A stretch of DNA of 64,000 bases from CAYJBH01 sp964370825 (GCA_964370825.1 CAYJKY010000015.1:4578-68577), one strand, 5' to 3'. Positions 26,063 through 35,539 are shown, counted from the stretch's first letter. Numbers and translations: made by a program. The notes: generated by a model from the letters alone, not told the origin.

Positions 26063-27283
26063 TTAAGTGCTAATTTTGCAGAACTGTTTTTTACCCTTTT
26101 TTACCAAAACTCCTTCGGTAAGTTTTTCCGAGGATACTGTGTAGGTGAACTCCTTTACATTTTCACCGTCCACCGATATTCCTCCCTGCTGTATAAGGCG
26201 ACGGGCCTCGCTGGCAGATGGCGCAAGTTTTGATGAAACAAGCAGTGTAATAATGGTTGCATTTCCGCCTTCATCGAGTTTATCGGAAGGTAATCGATGT
26301 GTTGGGACATCTCCGCCCACAGCACCGGAAAAAAGTGTGGCAGCGGCAATCTTCGCCTTTTCCGCTTCTTCCTTGCCATGCACAAGATCGGTTAATTCAT
26401 AAGCAAGGCGCTCTTTGGCTCGGTTTAACTCTGAACCCTCAAGCGTTTCATATTCCGCTATCTCGTCAAGCGACATAAAGGTCAGCATCTTCATAACCTT
26501 TATAACGTCGGCATCGTCAACATTGCGCCAGTACTGGAAGAATTCAAAGGGTGTGGTTTTGTTGGGATCCAGCCAAACAGCACCCTTTTGTGTTTTACCC
26601 ATCTTAGTACCTTCGGAGGTGGTTAGAAGGGTTATGGTCATTGCATATGCATCCTCTCCGAGTTTTCGACGGATAAGGTCGGTTCCTCCCAACATGTTGC
26701 TCCACTGATCGTCACCACCAAACTGCATATTACAACCATATTTACGGTACAGCTCCAAAAAGTCATATGACTGCATTATCATGTAGTTAAACTCAAAGAA
26801 GGACAAACCCTTTTCAAGGCGCTGTTTATAACACTCTGCTGTAAGCATTCTGTTAACCGAGAAACATGCACCTACCTCCCTTAAAAGCTCAATATAGTTT
26901 AAGCTTAATAACCAGTCGGCATTGTTCACCATCATCGCCTTGCCTTCGCCAAATTCAATAAAACGTTCCATCTGCTTTTTAAAGCAGGCTATGTTGTGGT
27001 TTATAGTATCGGTCGTCATCATGTCTCTCATGTCGGTTCTGCCGGAGGGGTCTCCGATCATTCCTGTTCCGCCGCCGAGAAGTGCTATTGGACGATTTCC
27101 CGCCATCTGTAATCTCTTCATAAGGCAAAGAGCCATAAAATGTCCTACATGCAGACTATCTGCTGTGGGATCAAAACCTATATAAAAGACTGCCTTACCG
27201 TCGTTAACAAGCTCTCTAATCTCCTCCTCGTCGGTGACCTGAGCTATAAGTCCTCGTGCCTTTAGTTCCTCAAAAATTTTCAT
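26063..27283 (-). CDS. tyrS: Tyrosyl-tRNA synthetase
   Basis: A 406-residue class I synthetase charging tRNA-Tyr. It has the HIGH-type motif SLHVGHF, the tyrosine-pocket segment YDFLELYRKYGCNMQFGGDDQWSN, and a KMSKS-type motif (GTKMGKT). A C-terminal S4-like RNA-binding domain (ASEARRLIQQGGISVDG) completes it. It lies only 38 nt downstream of recN, leaving no room for the T-box leader that usually controls tyrS in Firmicutes. It must be read from the recN side or from a promoter inside recN. Confidence 0.97.
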   Translation of the reverse strand: MKIFEELKARGLIAQVTDEEEIRELVNDGKAVFYIGFDPTADSLHVGHFMALCLMKRLQMAGNRPIALLGGGTGMIGDPSGRTDMRDMMTTDTINHNIACFKKQMERFIEFGEGKAMMVNNADWLLSLNYIELLREVGACFSVNRMLTAECYKQRLEKGLSFFEFNYMIMQSYDFLELYRKYGCNMQFGGDDQWSNMLGGTDLIRRKLGEDAYAMTITLLTTSEGTKMGKTQKGAVWLDPNKTTPFEFFQYWRNVDDADVIKVMKMLTFMSLDEIAEYETLEGSELNRAKERLAYELTDLVHGKEEAEKAKIAAATLFSGAVGGDVPTHRLPSDKLDEGGNATIITLLVSSKLAPSASEARRLIQQGGISVDGENVKEFTYTVSSEKLTEGVLVKKGKKQFCKIST

Positions 27284-27321
27284 CTGTAAACCCTTTCATT
27301 TTCTTGTTCGGTAAACCCATG

Positions 27322-28974
27322 CTACGGATTTGCCGTTTTTAGTAGTTCTTTTGCGTTTGCAAGCGCAGTTTGTGTTATATCCTCTCCCGACATAATTCTT
27401 GCAAGTTCCGATATCTTTCCGTCGTAAGACAGCGGTGTGATATCGGTTTTTGCAGAATTGCCGTCGCTGGACTTCTGTATTAGTAGATGATTGTCGGCAA
27501 AGCATGCAAGTTGAGCCGAGTGAGTTACCGCAAGAACCTGTCTGTTTTTTGCGGTTTTATTCATCATGTTACCTATCTTGTAAGATGCAGACCCGGAAAC
27601 GCCTGTATCAATTTCGTCATAAATTACTGTAGGCATATCGTCGGCATCGGCGAGGCTGTTTTTAATTGCGAGCATTATACGTGCAAGCTCACCACCCGAT
27701 GCTACCTTAGCAAGTGACCTTGGCGACTCGCCCGGATTGGTTGCAATCAAAAACTCAATCTCATCTGCGCCATCCCTTGATAGTGGTTTGCTGCTTATCG
27801 ACAGTTCAAAAGCCATTCCCGGCATCTTAAGTTCTGCAAGCGAGGATACCACCTCACTCTGTAAACTTTTAAATGCCTTTTTTCTCGCAGCGGTAAGCTT
27901 TGATGCCAATTTTTTTGCCTGCTCGCCTAAGCTTTCTACTTCCTCCTCCAGTGCGATAATCGTCTCATCACTGTTGTCTATGGATTGTAATTCAGCCACA
28001 GCATTATCTCTGTAGCCGGAAATCTCCTCAAAGGTGTCGCCGTATTTAGTTTTAAGTCGATAAAGCTCGTCAAGTCTCTGTTCAATAACCTCTAACTCAC
28101 CCGGCTCTGCCTCGATGTTTGAAAGTTCGGAAGCTATGTCGGCAGACAGCTCTTGTGTTTCGTAGTAAAGTGTTTGTGCTCTTTCCTTATACTGCTGTAA
28201 ATTTTTTTCATTGACTTCCGAGAGTGATTCGACAGCCGCGGCAAGACCGATTAGGCATCCTGCCTCGTCATCATTAATTGCCTGCTCAGCTTTTGACAAC
28301 CCCGAAAGTATTTTTTCAAGATTTATCAGCACCGAACGACGTTCCTGTAGCTGCTCTGTTTCGCCGTTTTTAATTTCAACCTTGTCAATTTCCTCAATCT
28401 GAAACCTCAGATGCTCTGAACGCTCGGCATTTTTTTCTTCGCTACCGGTGAGATTGTCAAGTCTTTTTATGCAATCACAAAGTTTTTTGTAGACAGAACG
28501 ATACTCCTCTCTCATAGCTTGTAGTGATCCATATCTATCCAACAGTGCACGTTGTGTTTCCGGAGTCAGCAAATTATGATTTTCCTGTTGTCCATGAATA
28601 GCCAGCAGGTACGGCATGAACTCCTTTAACATTGATACGAGCGCAGGTCTTCCGTTTATCCTCACAGAGCCTCTGCCGTCAACCGTGAGTTCCCTCGTGA
28701 CTATAAGTTGTTCCTCCGGCTCGAATCCAAGTTCGGACAACCGGTGCATAACATGCTCCGGCAGGTTTGAAAAAACAGCACATATTGCAGCCTTTCCCGC
28801 GCCGTTTCGGATTATATCCTTTGCAAGACGATGCCCCAACAGAGCTCCAACCGAGTCAATCACTATCGATTTTCCGGCACCGGTTTCACCCGTAAGCACA
28901 TTAAACCCCTTTTCAAAGTTTACCGTTGCTTTTTCTATTACCGCAATATTTTCTATCGTTAGTTCGCAAAGCAT
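27322..28974 (-). CDS. recN: DNA repair protein RecN
   Basis: A 550-residue SMC-like ATPase acting in double-strand-break repair. Walker A is FNVLTGETGAGKSIVIDS. A long coiled coil fills about residues 150-380. The C-terminal half has the ABC signature region VASGGELARIMLAIK and Walker B TVIYDEIDTGVSG. Length is normal. It starts 3 nt after nadK ends. In many Clostridia argR lies between nadK and recN and spoIVB–spo0A follow recN; here none of the three is present and tyrS follows. Confidence 0.96.
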   Translation of the reverse strand: MLCELTIENIAVIEKATVNFEKGFNVLTGETGAGKSIVIDSVGALLGHRLAKDIIRNGAGKAAICAVFSNLPEHVMHRLSELGFEPEEQLIVTRELTVDGRGSVRINGRPALVSMLKEFMPYLLAIHGQQENHNLLTPETQRALLDRYGSLQAMREEYRSVYKKLCDCIKRLDNLTGSEEKNAERSEHLRFQIEEIDKVEIKNGETEQLQERRSVLINLEKILSGLSKAEQAINDDEAGCLIGLAAAVESLSEVNEKNLQQYKERAQTLYYETQELSADIASELSNIEAEPGELEVIEQRLDELYRLKTKYGDTFEEISGYRDNAVAELQSIDNSDETIIALEEEVESLGEQAKKLASKLTAARKKAFKSLQSEVVSSLAELKMPGMAFELSISSKPLSRDGADEIEFLIATNPGESPRSLAKVASGGELARIMLAIKNSLADADDMPTVIYDEIDTGVSGSASYKIGNMMNKTAKNRQVLAVTHSAQLACFADNHLLIQKSSDGNSAKTDITPLSYDGKISELARIMSGEDITQTALANAKELLKTANP

Positions 28975-28977
28975 CTT

Positions 28978-29766
28978 TTAATGATTCCTTCTTAACTTCT
29001 CCTCGATTGCCGAAAATTGTCCCGATTTCCCCAAAAAGATAAGTGGTGTGTATTTATCATTGCAACGCACCGTAACGAAATCGAAAACCTGACATTGCTC
29101 CTTGCCATCCGAACACATTATTGCTGCCCCGGACGAAGAGGAAGCTTTAACCCTTATTACCCTCTCCTGCGAAAAAACCATGGGAGGAGTGCCTAGGCTG
29201 TGAGCACAAAGCGGAGTTACCGAAATAGCACCAAGACTGCTATCTATTATCGGGCCGCCCGCCGAAAGTGCGTATGCAGTTGAGCCTGTAGGAGTGGAGA
29301 TTATCACCCCATCACCCCTATAACCGAGAACCTTACTGTCATCGCAGAAGACCTCTATGTCGGCAGTTTTGGCAATGGATCCGCCGGTAACCAGTATTTC
29401 GTTTAAGGCTATATATCTTGTATCTTGATATTCCGCCAATAGCATTATTCGGTTTTCGATGTGAAAATTTCCGGTTATTAATGCTGATAAATCCTCATAT
29501 TTCTCCGCTGTTACAGCTGTCAAAAAACCAAGTCTTCCTACATTTACACCGATAATGGGGATTTCTTTGTTTTTTAGAAGATGTGCCACATGAAGAAGTG
29601 TTCCGTCTCCTCCTACTGTCACTACATAGTCGTAATCCACCGATGGAGCATCCTTTCCGGCGGATATTTCGCATGAAATATTCTTGTCGTTAAAAAAACG
29701 TGCTATTTTCTCACTCAACAAAACCGATGCCGAGTTTTCCGGATTGTTGACGATAAGAATGTTCAT
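28978..29766 (-). CDS. nadK: NAD kinase
   Basis: A 262-residue ATP- or polyphosphate-NAD kinase producing NADP. The GGDGT motif is VVTVGGDGTLLHVAHLL, and the second conserved stretch is GDGVIISTPTGSTAYALSAGG. A short protein of the Gram-positive type. It sits 23 nt after tlyA and 3 nt before recN. Its product supplies NADPH-dependent pathways, including the reductive MEP-pathway steps downstream of the neighbouring dxs. Confidence 0.96.
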   Translation of the reverse strand: MNILIVNNPENSASVLLSEKIARFFNDKNISCEISAGKDAPSVDYDYVVTVGGDGTLLHVAHLLKNKEIPIIGVNVGRLGFLTAVTAEKYEDLSALITGNFHIENRIMLLAEYQDTRYIALNEILVTGGSIAKTADIEVFCDDSKVLGYRGDGVIISTPTGSTAYALSAGGPIIDSSLGAISVTPLCAHSLGTPPMVFSQERVIRVKASSSSGAAIMCSDGKEQCQVFDFVTVRCNDKYTPLIFLGKSGQFSAIEEKLRRNH

Positions 29767-29789
29767 TTCCTACATTCCCTCCTCTTTAG

Positions 29790-30587
29790 CTATGTATCAA
29801 TCAATGCTTGATGTGCCTGTGCAACAGTTGTTGTTACATCCGGAACAAAATCGGTTTTTGTATTTGTCAAACCGATTAGAAACTCTATATTTCCTTTCGG
29901 CCCTTTAATAGGTGAGTATGTAAGACCAAATGGATACAAGTTGTTATCATTTGCGTATTTTAGCACCGAATCTATTACCGATATATGAATCTTATCACTC
30001 TTTACTACACCATTTTTTCCGACCTCTGCCCTGCCGGCCTCAAATTGAGGCTTTATCAATGCTATAACATTATAACTCTCCGCCGAGTATTTTTCAAGTA
30101 GCGGAAGGATAAGTTTTAGCGATATAAAGGAAACATCAATCGTAAACAGGTTTATTTTGTGTTTTACCAGCTCCTCGGAAAGATATCGTATGTTAGTTCG
30201 TTCAATACATTTGACCCTCTCGTCGTTGCGCAGACGATAGTCAAGCTGTCCGTAACCCACATCTATGGCATAAACATATTCGGCACCGTTTTGTAGTGCG
30301 CAGTCGGTAAATCCACCGGTAGATGCACCGATATCCATCATATGAAGACCATCGAGAATTAATGTAAATTCTTCAATGGCTTTTTTGAGCTTGTGTCCTC
30401 CCCTGCTTACAAAGCCTTCTTCCGGAAGTTTCAGCTCAACAATGTCACCTTCCTTTACCGGGTGACCCGCCTTATCTACTCGCTGACCGTTGATAAAGCA
30501 CCGGCCCTGCATGATAAACGACCTTGCTCTTTCACGCGATGGAAGATTGTACTGTTCACAAACATACAGATCAAGCCTTGTCGACAT
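29790..30587 (-). CDS. tlyA: TlyA-family rRNA 2'-O-methyltransferase
   Basis: About 265 residues. An N-terminal S4 RNA-binding domain (RLDLYVCEQYNLPSRERARS) is followed by an FtsJ/RrmJ-type methyltransferase domain with MDIGASTGGFTDCALQNGA as the SAM site. TlyA relatives methylate ribosomal RNA; older names call them haemolysins. The ATG at 30587 is preferred because GAGG lies 5 nt upstream; a GTG 6 nt earlier is possible. The start overlaps the end of dxs by 17 nt. Confidence 0.94.
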   Translation of the reverse strand: MSTRLDLYVCEQYNLPSRERARSFIMQGRCFINGQRVDKAGHPVKEGDIVELKLPEEGFVSRGGHKLKKAIEEFTLILDGLHMMDIGASTGGFTDCALQNGAEYVYAIDVGYGQLDYRLRNDERVKCIERTNIRYLSEELVKHKINLFTIDVSFISLKLILPLLEKYSAESYNVIALIKPQFEAGRAEVGKNGVVKSDKIHISVIDSVLKYANDNNLYPFGLTYSPIKGPKGNIEFLIGLTNTKTDFVPDVTTTVAQAHQALIDT

Positions 30588-32421
30588 TAGCACCTCGTAG
30601 AACGGAAGCTATCGCTTTTGCATCAAGTCCAAGCTCGGCACGAAGTTCAAAAACTGTACCGCTGGGAACCTTTTTGTTTTCAATTCCCTTATCTATAAAA
30701 GCACCTCGATAGGACATCGATTGGAGTTGTGTGGCTATCCTCTCGCCGAATCCACCATACTTGATATCATCATGAAGAAGCAAAATAGTGCTGTATTTCA
30801 AAATTGATTCTATAAATCCCTCAGGGATTGGGCTTAGCTGTATCAGCTTTATAACATCGGCATAATATCCCTGTGAATCTAAAAGCTGTTGTGCTTTAAC
30901 AGCCTCCTCCAAAATGGTTCCGTAACTTATAATAACAGTGTCGGATTTATCATCTGTTATTATCACATCATAAGGATTACCGGTGCACAAATATCCGTCC
31001 AATATTTCCGAACTGTGTCCACGCGGAAATCTTACCGACCGTATTCCTCTTTGAAGCAACATCCTACCCAACCAGTGCTTGAGTTCCTTGTTATTAGATG
31101 GGGCGACAATGATTGAGTTGTTGGGAGTAGACAGGAAGTTAACATCATATATTCCCTGGTGCGTTTCGCCGTCAGCCGGAACGAGCCCCGCCCTATCCAC
31201 AACAAATAAAACATCAACATCATTAAGCTGAACATCGTTTATCAGCTGATCATAACATCTTTGCATAAATGTTGAATATATTGCTACTACCGGCTTTAAT
31301 CCCTCCTTAGCAAGCCCTGCCGCAAAGGTTACGGCATGCTGCTCTGCCATACCGACATCGAAAAATCGGTTGGGATAACGTTTTGCAAATTTTGAAAGAC
31401 CTGTCCCGTCTTTCATTGCTGCGGTAACTGCCACAATGCTTTTATCGCTCTCGGAAAACTCGCAGATAGCATCGCCAAACACCGACGAAAAATCTTTTTT
31501 AGCCTCACCTTTCAAAATACTTGGTGAAACACTGTGAAAAGCCTTTGGGTTTTTTTCGGCTTCTGCAAAACCTCTTCCCTTTTGTGTTACGGCATGTACA
31601 AAAACCGGACTTGAAAGCTTTTTAATATTTTCAAACATTCTGTGAAGCTCACACACATTATGTCCATCATATGGTCCGAAATACTGAAATCCCATCATCT
31701 CAAAAAAGGTATCATGATAAAAAGCCTGTCGCATAGTGGTTTTTATTCCGCGTAGACCATTAACAAAAAAATCACCTACTAATGGGATTTTTTCAAGTGT
31801 GTGAGATGCCCCATATTTTGCCTCTGCATAACCCTTTGAAAGTCGAAGTCTGTTAAGATATGTCGAAAATGCACCTACATTTTTTGAAATAGACATCTTA
31901 TTGTCATTAAGGACCACAACAAGGTTATCAAGTTTACCAACGTTGTTCATCCCCTCATAAACCATACCGCCGCCAAAGCTACCATCACCTATAACGGCAA
32001 CCACGTTTCCAGCCTCACCTTTTATCTTTTTAGCGGTTGCCATGCCTATAGCCGCAGATAATGAAGTATTACCATGACCTGTTACAAAAGCATCGAAGCT
32101 GCTCTCGGATGGTGATGGAAATCCTGATATTCCACCCTTTTTTCTCAAACCGTCAAAATCCTTTTTTCTTCCGGTTAAAAGCTTATGTGTATAGCACTGG
32201 TGTCCGACATCATAAATAATTCTGTCATTAGCGCCTGAAAAAGAAAGGAGAAGTGCTACTGAAAGTTCTACGGCGCCAAGGTTTGACGCAAGATGTCCGC
32301 CGTTGTCAACGACGCATTCAATCAGGTAGTTTCTAATTTCATCGCACAGTAAGTTAAGCTGAGTATCGGTTAGCTTTTTAATATCGTTCGGTGAGTTAAT
32401 CTTATCAAGTAACGTGGACAT
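30571..32421 (-). CDS. dxs: 1-deoxy-D-xylulose-5-phosphate synthase
   Basis: A 616-residue thiamine-diphosphate enzyme that condenses pyruvate with glyceraldehyde 3-phosphate, the entry step of the MEP isoprenoid pathway. The TPP-binding motif is AVIGDGSFGGGMVYEGMNNV. The transketolase-type pyrimidine-binding domain has DVGMAEQHAVTFAAGLA, and GHGNTSLSAAIGMATAKK is near the N-terminus. It precedes tlyA and follows ispA by 53 nt, so isoprenoid precursor and prenyl-chain synthesis are in one transcript. Confidence 0.97.
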   Translation of the reverse strand: MSTLLDKINSPNDIKKLTDTQLNLLCDEIRNYLIECVVDNGGHLASNLGAVELSVALLLSFSGANDRIIYDVGHQCYTHKLLTGRKKDFDGLRKKGGISGFPSPSESSFDAFVTGHGNTSLSAAIGMATAKKIKGEAGNVVAVIGDGSFGGGMVYEGMNNVGKLDNLVVVLNDNKMSISKNVGAFSTYLNRLRLSKGYAEAKYGASHTLEKIPLVGDFFVNGLRGIKTTMRQAFYHDTFFEMMGFQYFGPYDGHNVCELHRMFENIKKLSSPVFVHAVTQKGRGFAEAEKNPKAFHSVSPSILKGEAKKDFSSVFGDAICEFSESDKSIVAVTAAMKDGTGLSKFAKRYPNRFFDVGMAEQHAVTFAAGLAKEGLKPVVAIYSTFMQRCYDQLINDVQLNDVDVLFVVDRAGLVPADGETHQGIYDVNFLSTPNNSIIVAPSNNKELKHWLGRMLLQRGIRSVRFPRGHSSEILDGYLCTGNPYDVIITDDKSDTVIISYGTILEEAVKAQQLLDSQGYYADVIKLIQLSPIPEGFIESILKYSTILLLHDDIKYGGFGERIATQLQSMSYRGAFIDKGIENKKVPSGTVFELRAELGLDAKAIASVLRGANVDKA

Positions 32422-32474
32422 ATGTTATCGCAACCCGAATTTGGGCAGCATTCCTTTCAAAAAATTAGGTCGGC

Positions 32475-33365
32475 TTAATTTGTTCTTATAAGCAGTTCAT
32501 TTTGTAAGGTAAGCAGAAAGTCTATTCGCTTATCGAACAATGTCGTAAGGGTGGTTTCACTGTCTACAGCAAGAGACTGTGCAAATTCCTTGGCCTTATC
32601 AAGTCCCATCAAGGAATAATAGGTGCTTTTTGTATTCTGACTATCGTTTCCGGTTGGCTTTCCGAGTCGCTCCGAATCGCCTGTTCCGTCCAGAATATCG
32701 TCTACAACCTGAAAGGCAAGTCCTAGGTTAAAGGCGAATTCACGCAGTGCCAAATATTCATGGCTACTTGCACCGCCTGCAAGTGCACCAAGCTGCACCG
32801 ATGTAGATATTAAAGCACCGGTTTTATTGCGATGGGTTTCATTTAGCATGGCTTCGGTAACCGATCTGTTTTCGTTTTTCAGATCAAGTTCCTGCCCGTA
32901 AATCATTCCACCTAAGCCTGCCGAATATGATAACAATTGAACCACCGTCAATAATGTTTCAGAGGCAATTTCAGCAGTAGCTACAACTCCAAATGCGTGG
33001 GTAAGCAGACTGTCGCCGGCAAGCAAAGCTGTTGCCTCGCCATACTTAACATGACATGACGGCATCCCTCGGCGTAAATCCGAGTTATCCATACATGGAA
33101 GATCGTCATGTATCAAGGAATAGCAGTGTATCATCTCGATAGCGGCAGATAAATTAAGTGCCTTTTCGTAACTTCCGCAAAGCATGTCGCATACCGCCAG
33201 CACCAACACACCTCGAACCCTTTTGCCTCCATTAAAAAGGCTGTATTCTGCAGCCTTTGAAACATCACTGTCACGATTTGGAAGCAGGTTCATAACCTCG
33301 ATAAGTTGTTGTTCGACAGCAGTTTTATATTCGCTATACATCTCTTTATAACCGCAAGGTTTCAT
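32475..33365 (-). CDS. ispA: Polyprenyl (farnesyl/geranylgeranyl) diphosphate synthase
   Basis: A 296-residue trans-isoprenyl diphosphate synthase that extends C5 units to C15 or C20. The first aspartate-rich motif is HDDLPCMDNSDLRRG and the second is FQVVDDILDGTGD. The upstream GGKRVRGVL is the allylic-substrate site. The start at 33365 overlaps the stop of xseB by 4 nt; an ATG eight codons in is also possible. Its place between xseB and dxs is the standard clostridial order. Confidence 0.95.
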   Translation of the reverse strand: MKPCGYKEMYSEYKTAVEQQLIEVMNLLPNRDSDVSKAAEYSLFNGGKRVRGVLVLAVCDMLCGSYEKALNLSAAIEMIHCYSLIHDDLPCMDNSDLRRGMPSCHVKYGEATALLAGDSLLTHAFGVVATAEIASETLLTVVQLLSYSAGLGGMIYGQELDLKNENRSVTEAMLNETHRNKTGALISTSVQLGALAGGASSHEYLALREFAFNLGLAFQVVDDILDGTGDSERLGKPTGNDSQNTKSTYYSLMGLDKAKEFAQSLAVDSETTLTTLFDKRIDFLLTLQNELLIRTN

Positions 33366-33556
33366 TCCGTCTCCTCCGATTCATACATTGTTAGCTTAAC
33401 TTCAATTTTTTTCAATCTGTCTTCACACTCCTTAACAAGAACTTTCCCCTTATCGTAGAGTGGGAGAAGTTCCTCTATGCCGGTCTCATCGTCGGCAATC
33501 TTCTCCACAAGCCCTTCCAGCTCGGCAACAGCATTTTCAAATGTTCTTTCACTCAT
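33362..33556 (-). CDS. xseB: Exodeoxyribonuclease VII small subunit
   Basis: A 64-residue helical subunit that binds XseA to form exonuclease VII, which degrades single-stranded DNA. The family pattern FENAVAELEGLVEKIADDE and the Leu-rich PLYDKGKVLVKECEDRL are clear. It overlaps xseA by 8 nt and ispA by 4 nt, which suggests translational coupling to balance the two subunits. Confidence 0.95.
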   Translation of the reverse strand: MSERTFENAVAELEGLVEKIADDETGIEELLPLYDKGKVLVKECEDRLKKIEVKLTMYESEETE

Positions 33557-34688
33557 GTTTTATCTCCACGGAACTCACTTTGCATCCGATTATGGATTTT
33601 GATGTCTCGAGAATAATATTATCTCCTGTTTTTGGGATGTCAGTCGAAATGTTTTTTTCTTCATCCCTCACAACTGCGTAACCCTTCTCGAGTATTTTTT
33701 TAGGATCATATGCGGTTAATCTGTGTATTAAAAGGTTGAGGTGTTGCCTTTCGTTTTTCACCCTTTGCTTCATGGTATCGGTTAAATCATCTTTTACTTC
33801 TGCAAGATTTTTTTCGATTTTATTATACTCACTTCTTATACGGTTAAGACTTACCTCCGACCTCGCCCTATCATAACGATACATCATCTGTGAAGGGTCG
33901 GGAAGAATTATTTCCGAGGCTGCGGTAGGCGTTGCCGCACGGACATCAGCAACAAGGTCGCTTATCACGGTGTCTACCTCATGACCTATAGCGGATACAA
34001 TCGGTTTTTTTGCATTGTAAACAGCCTCTGCAATCTCCTCACTGTTAAACACAAAAAGATCCTGTGCACTGCCACCGCCTCTTGATATAAGGATTACATC
34101 GATACATCCTACTGCATCAAGCTTTTTTATGCCGTTTGCTATCGGCTTTGCTGCGGCTGCGCCCTGCACCGGAACATCGTATAGCACAAAGGTAATATTT
34201 TTTAAGGCTCTCCTTTTTGCAACAGCAAGGATATCCTGTAAAGCCGCTCCATCCTTAGAGGTGACAAGACCTATGCAGGTTGGACTTTTGGGAAGTGGCT
34301 TTTTATGCTCGATTGCAAACAGCCCTCTTTTTTCAAGCCGTTGTTTCATCTGCATAAATGCAGCGTTTAATGCTCCTTCCCCGTCCAAAAACATATGGCT
34401 GACATATAGCTGAAAGGTTCCGTCCTTTTGATAGATGGTAGCTTTTGCCCTGACAAGGAGCTGCATTCCATCCTCCGGCACGAAGGAAAGTCGCGCAGCA
34501 TCTCTGCTAAACATTACCGCTTTTATCGACGAATCCGCATCCTTTAATGTAAAATAGCAATGTCCTGTTTTTCGGTGAGGATGAAAGGAGTCAAGCTCGG
34601 CAGATATGGTAAGATCGGATAGCAGCTCGTTACCGTCCAACAGCGTCTTAACATATCGATTGAGTGCTGTAACACTAATCGGTACCAT
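33549..34688 (-). CDS. xseA: Exodeoxyribonuclease VII large subunit
   Basis: A 379-residue catalytic subunit. The N-terminal OB-fold (ISVTALNRYVKTLLDGNELL and HCYFTLKD) is followed by the nuclease domain with IGLVTSKDGAALQDIL, LISRGGGSAQDLFVFN and AIGHEVDTVISDLVADVRA. A coiled-coil region and a C-terminal KILEKGYAVVRDE close it. Somewhat shorter than many XseA proteins because the coiled coil is short. The start overlaps nusB by 14 nt. Confidence 0.96.
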   Translation of the reverse strand: MVPISVTALNRYVKTLLDGNELLSDLTISAELDSFHPHRKTGHCYFTLKDADSSIKAVMFSRDAARLSFVPEDGMQLLVRAKATIYQKDGTFQLYVSHMFLDGEGALNAAFMQMKQRLEKRGLFAIEHKKPLPKSPTCIGLVTSKDGAALQDILAVAKRRALKNITFVLYDVPVQGAAAAKPIANGIKKLDAVGCIDVILISRGGGSAQDLFVFNSEEIAEAVYNAKKPIVSAIGHEVDTVISDLVADVRAATPTAASEIILPDPSQMMYRYDRARSEVSLNRIRSEYNKIEKNLAEVKDDLTDTMKQRVKNERQHLNLLIHRLTAYDPKKILEKGYAVVRDEEKNISTDIPKTGDNIILETSKSIIGCKVSSVEIKHE

Positions 34689-35088
34689 CTTCTGCTTCCT
34701 TATTTTTTTGAATTACCGATAACACTCCGTTCACAAACTGAAAATCATTTTCGTCACCATACTGCTTTGCAAGCTCTACCGCTTCGTTAATGACTACTCC
34801 CGGTGGATTGTCTCCTGCGAAAAAAAGTTCTGCAATAGCCAATCTCAGTATGGCAACCGACACCTTTGACAGCCTGTCAAAGGACCAGGAACGCAGGTTC
34901 TTTTTTATTTTTTCGTCGATAAACTCCATATTGTTATCATAGGCTTCAACAATCGAGCGACAAAAATCGTCCATCTCGATATCCGAAACCTCCGCTAAAC
35001 CCAAAGCCGCCTCTTTAGCCCTTATCGGACCAAAAGAGGCAGAAAACATAGCGATAAATGCATTTTCTCTTGCTTTTCTTCTGTTCAT
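34675..35088 (-). CDS. nusB: Transcription antitermination factor NusB
   Basis: About 137 residues. With NusE/S10 it binds boxA RNA to promote rRNA antitermination. The family start NRRKARENAFIAMF and the C-terminal NEAVELAKQYGDENDFQFVNGVL are characteristic. The ATG at 35088 fits the family N-terminus, but the AAAAGG before it is only 1 nt away. A TTG at 35109 with AGGG upstream is the other candidate, and that codon lies in the loop of a 6-bp perfect hairpin. Which start is used is open. Confidence 0.93.
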   Translation of the reverse strand: MNRRKARENAFIAMFSASFGPIRAKEAALGLAEVSDIEMDDFCRSIVEAYDNNMEFIDEKIKKNLRSWSFDRLSKVSVAILRLAIAELFFAGDNPPGVVINEAVELAKQYGDENDFQFVNGVLSVIQKNKEAEDGTD

Positions 35089-35099
35089 ACCTTTTAGGA

Positions 35100-35116
35100 C
35101 GGGTATCAAATACCCG
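35100..35116 (-). promoter_or_regulatory. Hairpin in the nusB leader
   Basis: On the minus strand CGGGTA, loop TTTGA and TACCCG form a perfect stem, extendable past one mismatch by AGG/CCT. It sits between the asp23-like gene and the nusB ATG without a T tract, so it is not a normal terminator. It could affect nusB initiation. Confidence 0.5.
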
Positions 35117-35132
35117 CCCTGTTATTCTCCTT

Positions 35133-35480
35133 CTACTCAGCGATACCACTCACTATAACATTTACCTTTGAAACGGTTAATCCTGTCATGCTCTGTACCG
35201 CAACTTTTACGTTTTCCTGAACCTCATTTGAAACCTTTCTAACCTTAGTTCCAAAGTCGAGGATTATGCAGACATCTATCTCCACAACTCCTCCGGACAT
35301 GTTAACGGTTATCGGATTTGCCGAGGAAACCTTATAAAATAAACCTTTTATTCCAAGATTTCCGCGAGATAGACCTTTTACATCGGCAGTTTCCATCGTC
35401 GCTATTCTGGCTATATTAGAAATAACCTCATTCGACACCTGTACCTTACCGCCGCTATTTTCATCCTTTAAAACTTCCAT
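35133..35480 (-). CDS. Asp23/Gls24 family envelope-stress protein
   Basis: About 115 residues, starting at the ATG at 35480 (GGGG lies upstream; the longer frame to 35528 overlaps the intergenic region). The family core is NEVISNIARIATMETADVKG, followed by GVVEIDVCIILDFG and a C-terminal VSKVNVIVSGIAE. Asp23 proteins are small, often membrane-recruited proteins linked to cell-envelope homeostasis. Between spoIIIAH and nusB is the conserved clostridial position. Confidence 0.92.
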   Translation of the reverse strand: MEVLKDENSGGKVQVSNEVISNIARIATMETADVKGLSRGNLGIKGLFYKVSSANPITVNMSGGVVEIDVCIILDFGTKVRKVSNEVQENVKVAVQSMTGLTVSKVNVIVSGIAE

Positions 35481-35539
35481 ATAACGAGCCCCTGTGTTCT
35501 CTTGCTGAATATTATAACATAGTTTCATTAAAAGAGCAA

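Noticed and set aside
26063..27321. T-box riboswitch ahead of tyrS
   Set aside because: Only 38 nt separate recN and tyrS, and no TGGNACCGCG-like stretch or terminator/antiterminator pair is visible.
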